A stretch of 7,164 nucleotides of DNA from an uncultured Polyangiaceae bacterium (GTDB taxonomy: Bacteria > Myxococcota_A > Polyangia > Polyangiales > Houyiibacteriaceae): positions 1 through 7,164 of the forward strand of contig CAMYJN010000112.1 in assembly GCA_947258625.1 (NCBI GenBank). Direction: 5' to 3'. The notes beneath the pieces are model-generated. The model worked only from the letters and a program-made list of their open reading frames with translations. It was not told the origin of the DNA and ran no database searches. Each line of letters opens with the position of its first letter. The stretch's first letter is position 1. The translations under genes and the position numbers were made by a program. Below, one piece after another: positions 1-5,348 of the stretch.

Positions 1-144
1 GAGGCTCAGGCGATTGCTACCAAATACGCCCTCGATGTGAATGGAGTCTTGAACGTGATTCGGGGTCTGGCTCTAAGCCCGGCCGAGCGCATCGAGCTTG
101 GTCTTAGAGCTGCGGGGCTTCGCGATGTTGCTCACCCCGGGTGA
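1..144 (+). CDS. C-terminal end of an unidentified small protein (5' partial)
   Basis: The first frame is open from the window edge to a TGA at 142-144 and encodes the last 47 residues of a protein that begins upstream. The visible part is a balanced, mostly helical sequence containing the stretch LALSPAERIELGLRAAG, with no motif I can assign. It overlaps the start of the following nucleotidyltransferase gene (ATG at 125) by 20 bases. That suggests translational coupling and a two-gene unit. Small helical proteins often precede nucleotidyltransferase-fold genes of this kind, sometimes as toxin-antitoxin partners, but nothing here proves such a role. It is too short to be certain that it is coding. 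The support is the overlap and the normal amino-acid composition. Confidence 0.5.
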   Translation, partial: EAQAIATKYALDVNGVLNVIRGLALSPAERIELGLRAAGLRDVAHPG

Positions 145-595
145 ACGTCGCTTCTTGTTGGAGCTTCATCAGCGCGGAATCCGCTACTTGTTGATCGGGG
201 CAAGCGCCGCGAACGCACAAGGAGCCCGGATTGCGACCGTCGACATGGACCTGTGGTTTGAGGACGCCACGGACCCTCGCATCGCAGAGGCTGCCAAGGC
301 TGCGGGCGGCGTTTGGGTATCAGGAGCATTTGGGATGCGACCACCACAAATCGGAGGACTGGCGGACGCAGATCGATTCGATGTCGTCACTCATGCCGAT
401 GGCCTGGACTCGTTTGAGCGAGAATTCAGTCGAGCCAAGAGCATTGAGATCGACGAGATTGCGCTCAAAGTGCTGCCATTGGAGCGCATCATCGTGAGTA
501 AACGCTCAGCGGGCCGATCGCGCGACTTGGCACAGATTCCGGCGCTTGAAGAAGCCCTCGCGGTTCTCAAAGAGAAGTCGTCGGAAGATCAGTGA
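125..595 (+). CDS. Small nucleotidyltransferase-fold protein (DUF6036/MNT-like)
   Basis: This encodes 156 residues from the ATG at 125. A TTG at 98 would add nine residues, but the ATG fits better because homologous-looking sequence begins at MLLTPGERR. Residues 20-45 read as a beta strand, then GASA (25-28), then the acidic pair D40-x-D42 (TVDMDLWF), which is the signature of the DNA polymerase beta-type nucleotidyltransferase fold. D86 in RFDVV is placed to be the third metal-binding acid. The tail (LPLERIIVSKRSAGRSRD, 117-134) matches the Lys-Arg-rich helix common in DUF6036-type proteins. Relatives are often found in accessory DNA and may act as nucleotidyl-transferring antitoxins or toxins, but the substrate cannot be told from sequence. 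The gene overlaps an upstream small frame by 20 bases and ends in TGA at 593-595. Family assignment is fairly safe; function is unknown. Confidence 0.8.
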   Translation: MLLTPGERRFLLELHQRGIRYLLIGASAANAQGARIATVDMDLWFEDATDPRIAEAAKAAGGVWVSGAFGMRPPQIGGLADADRFDVVTHADGLDSFEREFSRAKSIEIDEIALKVLPLERIIVSKRSAGRSRDLAQIPALEEALAVLKEKSSEDQ

Positions 596-983
596 GCGTG
601 TCCGGCGAGCAATCGTGCCGCGACAATCATTCTTCGTTCCGTTGCGCCGCCGCAAACAAGGCGTGCAACGCCGAGACGTCCGCAAGCTCTTGCGTCACAT
701 CCGGCACGGTGATTTGTGACATTGTCATAAGAATGTCCGGCAACCCGATTTGCTGGCGCTTGATAGCTCGCATCAGACTGTGGCATCAACGTGTGGACTG
801 CGGTTGCCATCGGTGGGAAGCAGAGCATCGTCGGCACGCTACTTCTGGAGCGAAGACATGCTGTGGGCCGGTGGGCCCAAGGCTCTTCTGGGGTAGACGG
901 ACGTCGGTTCTTCTGAGCATTCTTCGTCGCATCGGAGCAGTTTCGCTCCCACACGTGCATTTAGAGTTCTCACAAGGGGCTCG
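596..983. other. Stretch without a convincing gene
   Basis: About 390 bases separate the nucleotidyltransferase gene from the ribosome-binding site at 984. Open frames exist on both strands (592-999 plus, 589-960 minus), but they are rich in Cys, Arg, His and Trp, have no recognisable motif, and oppose each other, so they look like chance frames. The stretch holds a perfect hyphenated palindrome TGACA-T-TGTCA at 717-727, and a small stem GGAGC/GCTCC at 934-938 and 945-949. The promoter of the following unit presumably lies here, but I see no convincing -35/-10 pair. Confidence 0.5.
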
Positions 984-989
984 AGGAGG
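984..989 (+). promoter_or_regulatory. Ribosome-binding site of the small exported protein
   Basis: A full AGGAGG lies six bases before the ATG at 996. This near-consensus site argues that the short frame starting there is a real gene start, even though it meets a TGA after 18 codons. Confidence 0.75.
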
Positions 990-1049
990 TGTGACATGAA
1001 GCACGTATGCATCGCGGTAGTCGCCATGATGGCGGCCTCGTTTTCGACG

Positions 1050-1052
1050 TGA
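1050..1052 (+). other. In-frame TGA within the signal peptide
   Basis: This TGA follows codon 18 and is followed by C. The same frame continues openly for 103 codons with coherent sequence on both sides. Its most likely ancestor is TGG (Trp) or CGA (Arg). No alternative in-frame ATG occurs until 1164, which would skip the signal peptide. Confidence 0.7.
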
Positions 1053-1347
1053 CGGGTCGCCGCTCAATACGGCCCGGAAGAGATCGGGGCCGAGGAGTCT
1101 CCGATTGTAGATCCGGATACCGAAACCGACGACTCCGAGACCGAGCTCGAGGAGCTCGACGCTATGGATGGGAAGGAGGGAAAGGCCGAGGAACCCGAGG
1201 GTGAGCGCAAAGGGCGTGGCTGCGCGGTCGACCCATCTTCATCGATCCCATCCCAGGCCCCGATCAAGGCGCTGCTTTTTGCAGTCGGCCTAATCGCCTT
1301 CAGAAGACTTCGGGTAGCTTCGCGCTGTGCGGGACCTTACGCGCCTC

Positions 1348-1353
1348 GAGGAG
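1348..1353 (+). promoter_or_regulatory. Ribosome-binding site of the sulfatase gene
   Basis: GAGGAG lies seven bases before the ATG at 1361 and supports that start. It is inside the last codons of the preceding frame, consistent with coupled translation of the two genes. Confidence 0.7.
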
Positions 1354-1360
1354 CACCGAC

Positions 1361-2989
1361 ATGACACACTCGACTCGACTTCACTTTCGCACGGTTCTAG
1401 CCGCTGGGTTCCTGATCACGCTCGGCATGACTTCGCCTGCACTGGCCAAGAAAGCAAAAGGCCCCCAGCAGCCCAACATCGTCGTCATCATGGGCGACGA
1501 TATTGGCTGGTTCAACATCGGCGCGTATCACCGTGGGATCATGTCAGGCAAGACGCCGAACATCGATCGCTTGGCGCGCGAAGGCATGATGTTCACCGAC
1601 TACTACGCCGAGGCTAGCTGTACGGCTGGCCGAGCCAACTTCATCACGGGCATGATTCCAATGCGCACGGGGATGACCACGGTCGGTCAAGCAGGTTCTC
1701 CCTTGGGCCTGCCCGCGGAGGCGCCGACGATCGCTACCGCGCTCAAGGCCATGAGATATGCCACGGGACAATTCGGCAAGAACCACTTGGGTGACCTGAA
1801 CCAATTCCTGCCGACGGTTCATGGGTTCGACGAATTCTTTGGGTACCTCTACCACCTCGACGCCATGTCGGATCCGTACTGGCCCGGTTACCCGAAAGAG
1901 TTGATCGACGACATCGGCCCACGCAACATGGTGCATTCGTGGGCAACGGAGAAAGACAACTCCACCGTACAGACCCGGTGGGGCAAGGTCGGCAAACAGA
2001 AGATCAAAGACGCCGGTCCACTTCCACCCAAACGCATGGAGACCGTGGACGACGAGATTCTCAAGCACACCTTGAATTTCATGGACAGGGCGAAGAAGGA
2101 CAACAAGCCGTTCTTCGTGTGGTTGAACCCGACCCGCATGCACATCTTCACGTTTCTCTCACCCAAGTACAAAGCGCTCGAGGGCAAAGACAACTACGGT
2201 CTTCAGGAAGCCGGCATGGCGCAATTCGACGACATCGTCGGGGCCGTCATGAAGAAGCTCGAAGCCATGGGCGTGGCGAAGAACACGATCATTGCGGTGA
2301 CCACCGACAACGGGACCGAGGTGTTCACCTGGCCGGACGGGGGAAACACACCCTTCAAGGGCGCCAAAGGCATGACGACCGACGGTGGTTTTCGCGTCCT
2401 CATGATCGTACGTTGACCTGAGCACATTCCGGCCGACAAGGTCGAGAATGGCATCATGTCCGGCATGGATTGGTTTCCGACGCTGGTCGCGGCCGCGGGC
2501 AATCCAAACATCGTGAGTGAGCTGAAAAAGGGCAAACGGTTGGGAAACCGCGAATACAAGGTCCACCTCGACGGTTACAACCAAATGGACATGTTCACGG
2601 GCAAGGGGCCGAGTGCGCCTGAAGAGGTCTGGTACTTCGGGGAGTCGACGCTCGGCGCTGTCCGGCTGGGCGACTGGAAGTACACCTTCATCGAACAGCC
2701 CGACGGTTGGCCAGGCGCGAAGCTCAGACTGAACATGCCCCTGATTCACAACCTGCGTCGCGATCCGTTCGAACGGTATGCGGATCCTAGTTTTGCAGTC
2801 GGCTCACCGGACTGGTTCATGGAGTTTTACGCACGAGAGTTCTGGCGCTTCGTCTTCGTGCAACGTCACGTGGCCGAGCTTGCCAAGACGGCGATTGAGT
2901 TCCCACCGATGCAAAAAGGCGCTTCCTTCACTTTGGATGCAGTGAAGGCTCAAATCCAAGAGGCCGTTCAAGCCCGTCATGGACAGTAG
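1361..2989 (+). pseudogene. Secreted arylsulfatase-type enzyme, interrupted by in-frame TGA
   Basis: Read through the TGA at 2414-2416 (codon 352), the frame gives 542 codons ending in TAG, a normal length for a type I sulfatase, which hydrolyses sulfate esters. Residues 1-29 are a signal peptide ending ALA, so the enzyme would be periplasmic or secreted. The metal-binding acids D46 and D47 lie in VVIMGDDIGW. The catalytic motif is CTAGR (87-91) inside EASCTAGRANFITG. C87 would become formylglycine, and this is a variant of the usual C-x-P-S-R. Other active-site candidates are K140 and H142 (FGKNHLGD), H261 (NPTRMH), D316 and N317 (TTDNG), and K336 (KGAKG). The C-terminal part contains NGIMSGMDWFPT and further typical sulfatase sequence. 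The TGA sits in IVR-stop-PEHIP, where the family normally has Trp (IVRWPG). Translated normally, the product would stop after 351 residues and lack the C-terminal subdomain. No formylglycine-generating enzyme gene is in the window. The preceding acidic exported protein overlaps its start. Family assignment is sure; the natural substrate is unknown. Confidence 0.9.
2414..2416 (+). other. In-frame TGA in the sulfatase at a conserved Trp position
   Basis: The codon follows IVR and precedes PEHIP, the place of the conserved Trp in the sulfatase IVRWPG element, so a single G-to-A change of TGG explains it. It is followed by C. The remaining 190 codons are open and clearly sulfatase. An in-frame ATG at 2456 could start a separate C-terminal piece, but I see no good ribosome-binding site for it. 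Confidence 0.85.
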
Positions 2990-3029
2990 AGGCCGAAGTG
3001 ATTGGCGAGGGTAGTTGGCTCGCTCCGAT

Positions 3030-3728
3030 CTACTCCGCCGCGCTGAGAACGATGTGCAACAGCCAAAACATGAGAAGGCCGGCCGCGAACGCCGGGAACT
3101 TCTTGTTTCGGGAAACCGGAAACACCCCCTTGAAGGTGTTGAACATCATGAACCCGGCGAGCGCAGCCGTGAGGATATCGACCACCAAGGGGTGCGGTCG
3201 CCGCACGAGGCTCAGGGCATAGCCGCCGGCCACGCCCGCGAGCAGGACCCAGCGCCCCGACTTGACGAAGCGCGCCCCGTAGCCGCCCTGGAGCTCGATG
3301 TCGGTGCTGAGCACGTCGAGCGAAAGTGAAACCGCGAAAACCAACGTCAGGATGGCTGTCGGGGGAAGCTCGAGTCCGAGCGTGAAGACCATGAGCCCGT
3401 CGTAAAGGAAGAAGACCCCTAGGTACGCATGATATCGCGTCGGGTGGGTGTGCCTTGGCGGCTGGAACAGAACGTCCAGTCCGTAAAAGACGACGAAGCC
3501 AAGCAGCGCGACGAAGTAGATGCGCGGACCGACAAGCCCGTCGGACGCATCGAGGCTCGGGATGAGATGGAGAAACACGTAGGCGACCGAAAGCCCCCCG
3601 CTGAACGCATCCTGTCGTTCGGGGTGCTTGCGAAGCTTGAAGACCCGAGGCGAGATCACGTGTGCGGCGCCGAGGATGAGCGCGACCATGAGAATCTCCC
3701 ACCGCTCGGACATCGCCTCAAAAGACAT
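3030..3728 (-). CDS. Eight-helix membrane protein, ZIP-transporter-like (histidine-poor paralogue)
   Basis: This encodes 232 residues with about eight hydrophobic segments (roughly 11-27, 42-58, 67-86, 100-118, 121-142, 159-176, 181-200 and 211-229), so it is an integral inner-membrane protein. The second helix carries FSGGLSVAYVFLHLIPSL, the element shared with its divergent neighbour (SGVSVAYVFLDLMPDL). Helix number and the Gly-rich seventh helix (AALAGFMMFN) resemble distant members of the ZIP metal-transporter fold, but the canonical HNxxDG and HExPHE motifs are missing. Where the neighbour has H150, H156, H161, H162 and H215-E216, this protein has D138, I144, G149, Y150 and G201-V202. 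It may therefore not transport the same ion, or may act as a partner subunit. It converges on the sulfatase, with 40 bases between them. The start is supported by GAAAGGA seven bases upstream. Membrane nature is certain; ZIP relationship is tentative. Confidence 0.75.
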   Translation of the reverse strand: MSFEAMSERWEILMVALILGAAHVISPRVFKLRKHPERQDAFSGGLSVAYVFLHLIPSLDASDGLVGPRIYFVALLGFVVFYGLDVLFQPPRHTHPTRYHAYLGVFFLYDGLMVFTLGLELPPTAILTLVFAVSLSLDVLSTDIELQGGYGARFVKSGRWVLLAGVAGGYALSLVRRPHPLVVDILTAALAGFMMFNTFKGVFPVSRNKKFPAFAAGLLMFWLLHIVLSAAE

Positions 3729-3845
3729 CGGACAATCCTTTCGGGGGCCCTTGCCCTGACGCTCCGCTGAGCAAGATTACCTACGGAGCTCCCAAGTCAC
3801 CCGGCGCGTGGACCCGACTCATGGATCGGATACGCTAAGCCCTCG
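3729..3845. promoter_or_regulatory. Shared divergent promoter region of the paralogous membrane protein pair
   Basis: The 117 bases between the two divergent starts must hold both promoters, which offers scope for joint control. For the plus-strand gene, TGGACC (3809-3814) and TACGCT (3831-3836), 16 bases apart, are a poor match to -35/-10 boxes. They would place transcription near the ATG at 3846, which has no clear ribosome-binding site, so a very short or absent leader is possible. No strong inverted repeat for a regulator is evident. Confidence 0.35.
3737..3743 (-). promoter_or_regulatory. Ribosome-binding site deciding the start at 3728
   Basis: On the minus strand GAAAGGA lies eight bases before the ATG at 3726-3728. 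It favours this start over the second ATG five codons later. Confidence 0.55.
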
Positions 3846-4589
3846 ATGTCTGCAACACTGCTGACGGTTCTGGCGCTGGCGATCGTCCACCTGGCCGCCG
3901 GCACCACGGCGGCACTCGGTTACCGGTGGCGGCCGAGAGCGCTTTCCGCCGCGTCCGGCGTCAGCGTCGCCTACGTCTTTCTCGATCTGATGCCCGATCT
4001 GGCGGAGCAGCAGAGCCTCATCGACCGCGAGGGTTTGTTTCCGGGCCTCGACCGGCACATTTATATTCTGGCCCTCGTCGGGCTCACGGTGTCGTTCTGG
4101 GTGGAAACGGCTTCACGCGAGTCGCGTCGTCGGCGTCGAGCCATCGGCGAGCCGGACCAAACAGGGACCGCTACCTTCTGGCTCAGCATCATTTCCTTCA
4201 TGATGTTGAACGCGGCGATAGGATACGCCGTCGCCAGTCCGGGCGACCGGGCAGTCGAGCCGCTGTGGATGTTCGCGGTGGCGATGGGCCTGCACTTCCT
4301 GGCGAATGATCATTCACTGGTCGAGCATCACGGGGAGCGGTACCAACGCATCGGGCGGTGGCTGCTCGTCGCAGGGCTGATCACCGGCTGGCTGATCGGA
4401 ACCCTACCCGCAGTCGAGATCCGACCAGATATTCTGGCACTCGTCCTTGCCTACATCGCCGGCGGAACGATCATGAACATCCTACGCCACGAGCTCCCCG
4501 ACACCGACCGTTCCGGCGATGTCCTCGCCTTTGCCACCGCGGCTGCGGTGTACGGCGCGCTGCTGCTTTCCCTGTCGGCGGCCGGCTGA
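3846..4589 (+). CDS. Eight-helix membrane protein, ZIP-transporter-like (histidine-bearing paralogue)
   Basis: This encodes 247 residues with about eight hydrophobic segments (3-26, 34-52, 70-86, 109-130, 137-152, 170-186, 195-213 and 225-243). It is homologous along its length to the divergent neighbour: SGVSVAYVFLDLMPDL at 37-52, RHIYILALVGL at 70-80, GRWLLVAGL at 170-178 and AGGTIMNILRHELPD at 205-219. Possible metal ligands cluster at the end of the fifth helix (H150, D155, H156, E160, H161, H162) and after the seventh helix (H215, E216, D219). This is reminiscent of ZIP transporters, although their exact HNxxDG/HExPHE motifs are absent. A cytoplasmic Arg-rich loop (91-98) follows helix three. 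Transport of a divalent metal is a reasonable guess only. No good ribosome-binding site precedes the ATG at 3846. The gene ends in TGA at 4587-4589, directly before a hairpin. Confidence 0.75.
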   Translation: MSATLLTVLALAIVHLAAGTTAALGYRWRPRALSAASGVSVAYVFLDLMPDLAEQQSLIDREGLFPGLDRHIYILALVGLTVSFWVETASRESRRRRRAIGEPDQTGTATFWLSIISFMMLNAAIGYAVASPGDRAVEPLWMFAVAMGLHFLANDHSLVEHHGERYQRIGRWLLVAGLITGWLIGTLPAVEIRPDILALVLAYIAGGTIMNILRHELPDTDRSGDVLAFATAAAVYGALLLSLSAAG

Positions 4590-4593
4590 CGCC

Positions 4594-4612
4594 GAGCGTT
4601 TGACGCTCAAAC
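4594..4612 (+). terminator. Hairpin pair after the ZIP-like gene, terminator candidate
   Basis: Four bases after the stop codon there is a perfect stem GAGCGT-TTG-ACGCTC (4594-4608). It overlaps a second, mutually exclusive perfect stem GTTTGA-CGC-TCAAAC (4598-4612). No run of T follows, so intrinsic termination is uncertain. Position right after the gene is the main support. Confidence 0.4.
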
Positions 4613-4676
4613 CACGCGCAGCGCCCCCCAAACCTTGCGCACACGCTCCGACAGGTCATCGATCGAGTCGAAGTTT

Positions 4677-4690
4677 GGGACACGTGTCCC
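4677..4690. repeat. Perfect 14-bp palindrome
   Basis: GGGACACGTGTCCC reads the same on both strands without any spacer. It lies in non-coding DNA about 90 bases after the ZIP-like gene. Such a site could bind a dimeric protein, but no nearby gene supports a specific regulator. Confidence 0.5.
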
Positions 4691-4729
4691 GAGTTGATCC
4701 GTCCGCTCGGATTCACTGGGGTTTAGCCA

Positions 4730-4747
4730 GGTCTCGGCGTCGAGACC
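4730..4747. repeat. Hairpin with 7-bp stem and 4-base loop
   Basis: GGTCTCG-GCGT-CGAGACC forms a perfect, compact stem-loop followed on the plus strand by ATTT. It could be a weak terminator or a structural element next to the tRNA-like fragment 50 bases downstream. Confidence 0.4.
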
Positions 4748-4796
4748 ATTTCGCGTAATCGCTACTGAATCATGCGAAACAAGGTGGTCTGACGAC

Positions 4797-4821
4797 GGTT
4801 CGATTCCCACCGCCTCCGCCA
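4797..4821 (+). other. 3' end fragment of a serine-type tRNA, candidate attachment site
   Basis: These 25 bases have the form of the last part of a tRNA: a T-loop TTCGATT (4799-4805), the 3' T-stem strand CCCAC, the 3' acceptor strand CGCCTCC, a discriminator G and CCA ending at 4821. The acceptor sequence fits bacterial tRNA-Ser, and tmRNA ends are similar. The gene is not complete. The 5' T-stem strand (GACGG) fails to pair with CCCAC at two positions, and no GGAGGCG acceptor start occurs at tRNA distance upstream. A tRNA 3' end without the tRNA is the usual remnant left by integrases that use tRNA genes as attachment sites. No integrase or second copy is in the window. Confidence 0.6.
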
Positions 4822-5017
4822 AACAAGCGCAATGATTGCGGACAGTTGGCGTCCAAGCTCATATGTCATAAATGGTCGTGCTAATCGGGCGAAGTCAACC
4901 TCACGGCCATCGCCTGCCCACCGACTGCCGCCCCCGTGGCCTTTGTTTCGGTCGACTCACTGAGCGGTGCGGGTCCCAGCAGGACGTGCAGCACTGGGAT
5001 GTCGCGGTGAGCGAGTG

Positions 5018-5041
5018 AGAACGGCCGTCACGCGCCGTTCT
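5018..5041 (-). terminator. Inverted repeat at the end of the toxin gene
   Basis: AGAACGGC (5018-5025) and GCCGTTCT (5034-5041) form a perfect 8-bp stem with an eight-base loop. It overlaps the toxin stop codon (5040-5042) on the minus strand, as expected for a transcription end or RNA-stabilising hairpin. No T run follows, so termination may be weak or Rho-assisted. Confidence 0.4.
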
Positions 5042-5348
5042 ACGGGATGCGCTCGCGCCAATATCCGGGCTTCCGTCTCACGTGGGCGAAAGCGATTACA
5101 ACGAGCTGGTCGGGGAGATTGACGATCAGAACTTTGTAAGGGAACTGGCGAAGCAGAAGACGGCGCACCGGCATCGACTCCGACGCCACCTCAACGGCCC
5201 CCGCCTGCGGAAACGCTCGGGCATGGCGAACGATTGTCCGGTATTCGAGGGCCAAGGCCTCCGCGAATGCCGGACCTTGGCGTCTGTAATAACGGAGCGC
5301 ATCGGCGAACTCCTGCCGGGCCTCAGCAAGAACTTGAAGCTTTTTCAT
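5040..5348 (-). CDS. RelE/ParE-family toxin
   Basis: This encodes 102 residues, the usual size for the family. The N-terminal helix pair (LAEARQEFADALRYYRRQGPAFAEAL, about 7-32) matches the helical hairpin of ParE/RelE toxins. The C-terminal strands include VRRLLLRQFPYKVLIVNLPDQLVVIAFAH and the highly typical ending HVRRKPGYWRERI. ParE members poison DNA gyrase, while RelE members cleave mRNA on the ribosome. Sequence alone does not separate them here, though the HxRRxPGYWRxR ending is common in the addiction-module group. The start overlaps the antitoxin stop by four bases (ATGA at 5345-5348), so translation is coupled and toxin follows antitoxin. The gene ends in TAG within an 8-bp hairpin. 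It appears intact. Confidence 0.9.
   Translation of the reverse strand: MKKLQVLAEARQEFADALRYYRRQGPAFAEALALEYRTIVRHARAFPQAGAVEVASESMPVRRLLLRQFPYKVLIVNLPDQLVVIAFAHVRRKPGYWRERIP

Larger units (their letters stand above)
996..1364 (+). pseudogene. Small acidic exported protein with MYXO-CTERM-like tail, interrupted by in-frame TGA
   Basis: Read through the TGA at 1050-1052 (codon 19), the frame gives 122 codons ending in TGA at 1362-1364. Residues 1-18 (MKHVCIAVVAMMAASFST) form the start of a signal peptide with a Lys and a hydrophobic core. The peptide would continue across the TGA to a cleavage-like VAAQ at 21-24. Residues 25-70 are a low-complexity acidic spacer rich in Glu and Asp. The tail has GRGC (73-76), a Pro/Ser linker, a hydrophobic segment ALLFAVGLIAF (92-102) and RRLR (103-106), the layout of MYXO-CTERM-type sorting signals that Myxococcota attach to surface proteins. 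Sixteen more residues follow the arginines, which is unusual for such signals. The frame shares an ATGA overlap with the sulfatase start at 1361. A perfect ribosome-binding site, signal peptide and tail in one frame argue for a genuine gene with one nonsense codon. A TGG-to-TGA change, sequencing error or readthrough could each explain it. I do not recognise its function. Confidence 0.6.
4590..5039. other. Non-coding stretch with palindromes and a tRNA 3' fragment
   Basis: I see no convincing gene in these 450 bases. A 71-codon minus-strand frame (4607-4822) begins with MAEAVGIEP, a well-known product of translating the antisense of a tRNA 3' end, and is doubtful. The stretch contains overlapping hairpins at 4594-4612, a perfect 14-bp palindrome at 4677-4690, a 7-bp hairpin at 4730-4747, the tRNA-like fragment at 4797-4821, and a hairpin starting at 5018 that reaches into the toxin stop codon. 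It probably marks a junction between chromosomal genes and accessory DNA. Confidence 0.55.

Noticed and set aside
592..999. Plus-strand 135-codon frame starting GTG just after the nucleotidyltransferase, and the opposing minus-strand frame 589-960
   Set aside because: Cys-, Arg- and Trp-rich composition, no motif, mutually overlapping on opposite strands, and the plus-strand frame runs into the ribosome-binding site of the next gene.
1544..2143. Minus-strand 199-codon frame inside the sulfatase
   Set aside because: Antisense shadow of well-conserved sulfatase coding sequence.
2414..2454. Selenocysteine insertion at the sulfatase TGA
   Set aside because: Only a 4-bp stem (CGAC-AAG-GTCG) follows at a plausible distance, without the features of a bacterial SECIS, and the position is a Trp in the family.
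996..2989. Genome-wide reassignment of TGA to Trp
   Set aside because: Several intact genes in the window end with TGA at family-typical lengths, and TGG is used normally for Trp in the sulfatase.
3005..3023. Hairpin GCGAG/CTCGC between the convergent sulfatase and ZIP-like genes as a bidirectional terminator
   Set aside because: Only a 5-bp stem with a nine-base loop and no T run, too weak to call.
2977..3702. Minus-strand 241-codon frame overlapping the ZIP-like gene in another frame
   Set aside because: Arg-, Pro- and His-rich shadow. The 3030-3728 frame has proper membrane helices, a ribosome-binding site and homology to its neighbour.
4730..4821. Complete tRNA gene
   Set aside because: The acceptor 5' strand is missing and the T-stem has two mismatches, so only the 3' end is tRNA-like.
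4607..4822. Minus-strand 71-codon frame beginning MAEAVGIEP
   Set aside because: This opening is the familiar antisense translation of a tRNA 3' end, and the frame runs across several palindromes. The remaining composition is not absurd, so a homology search could still rescue it.
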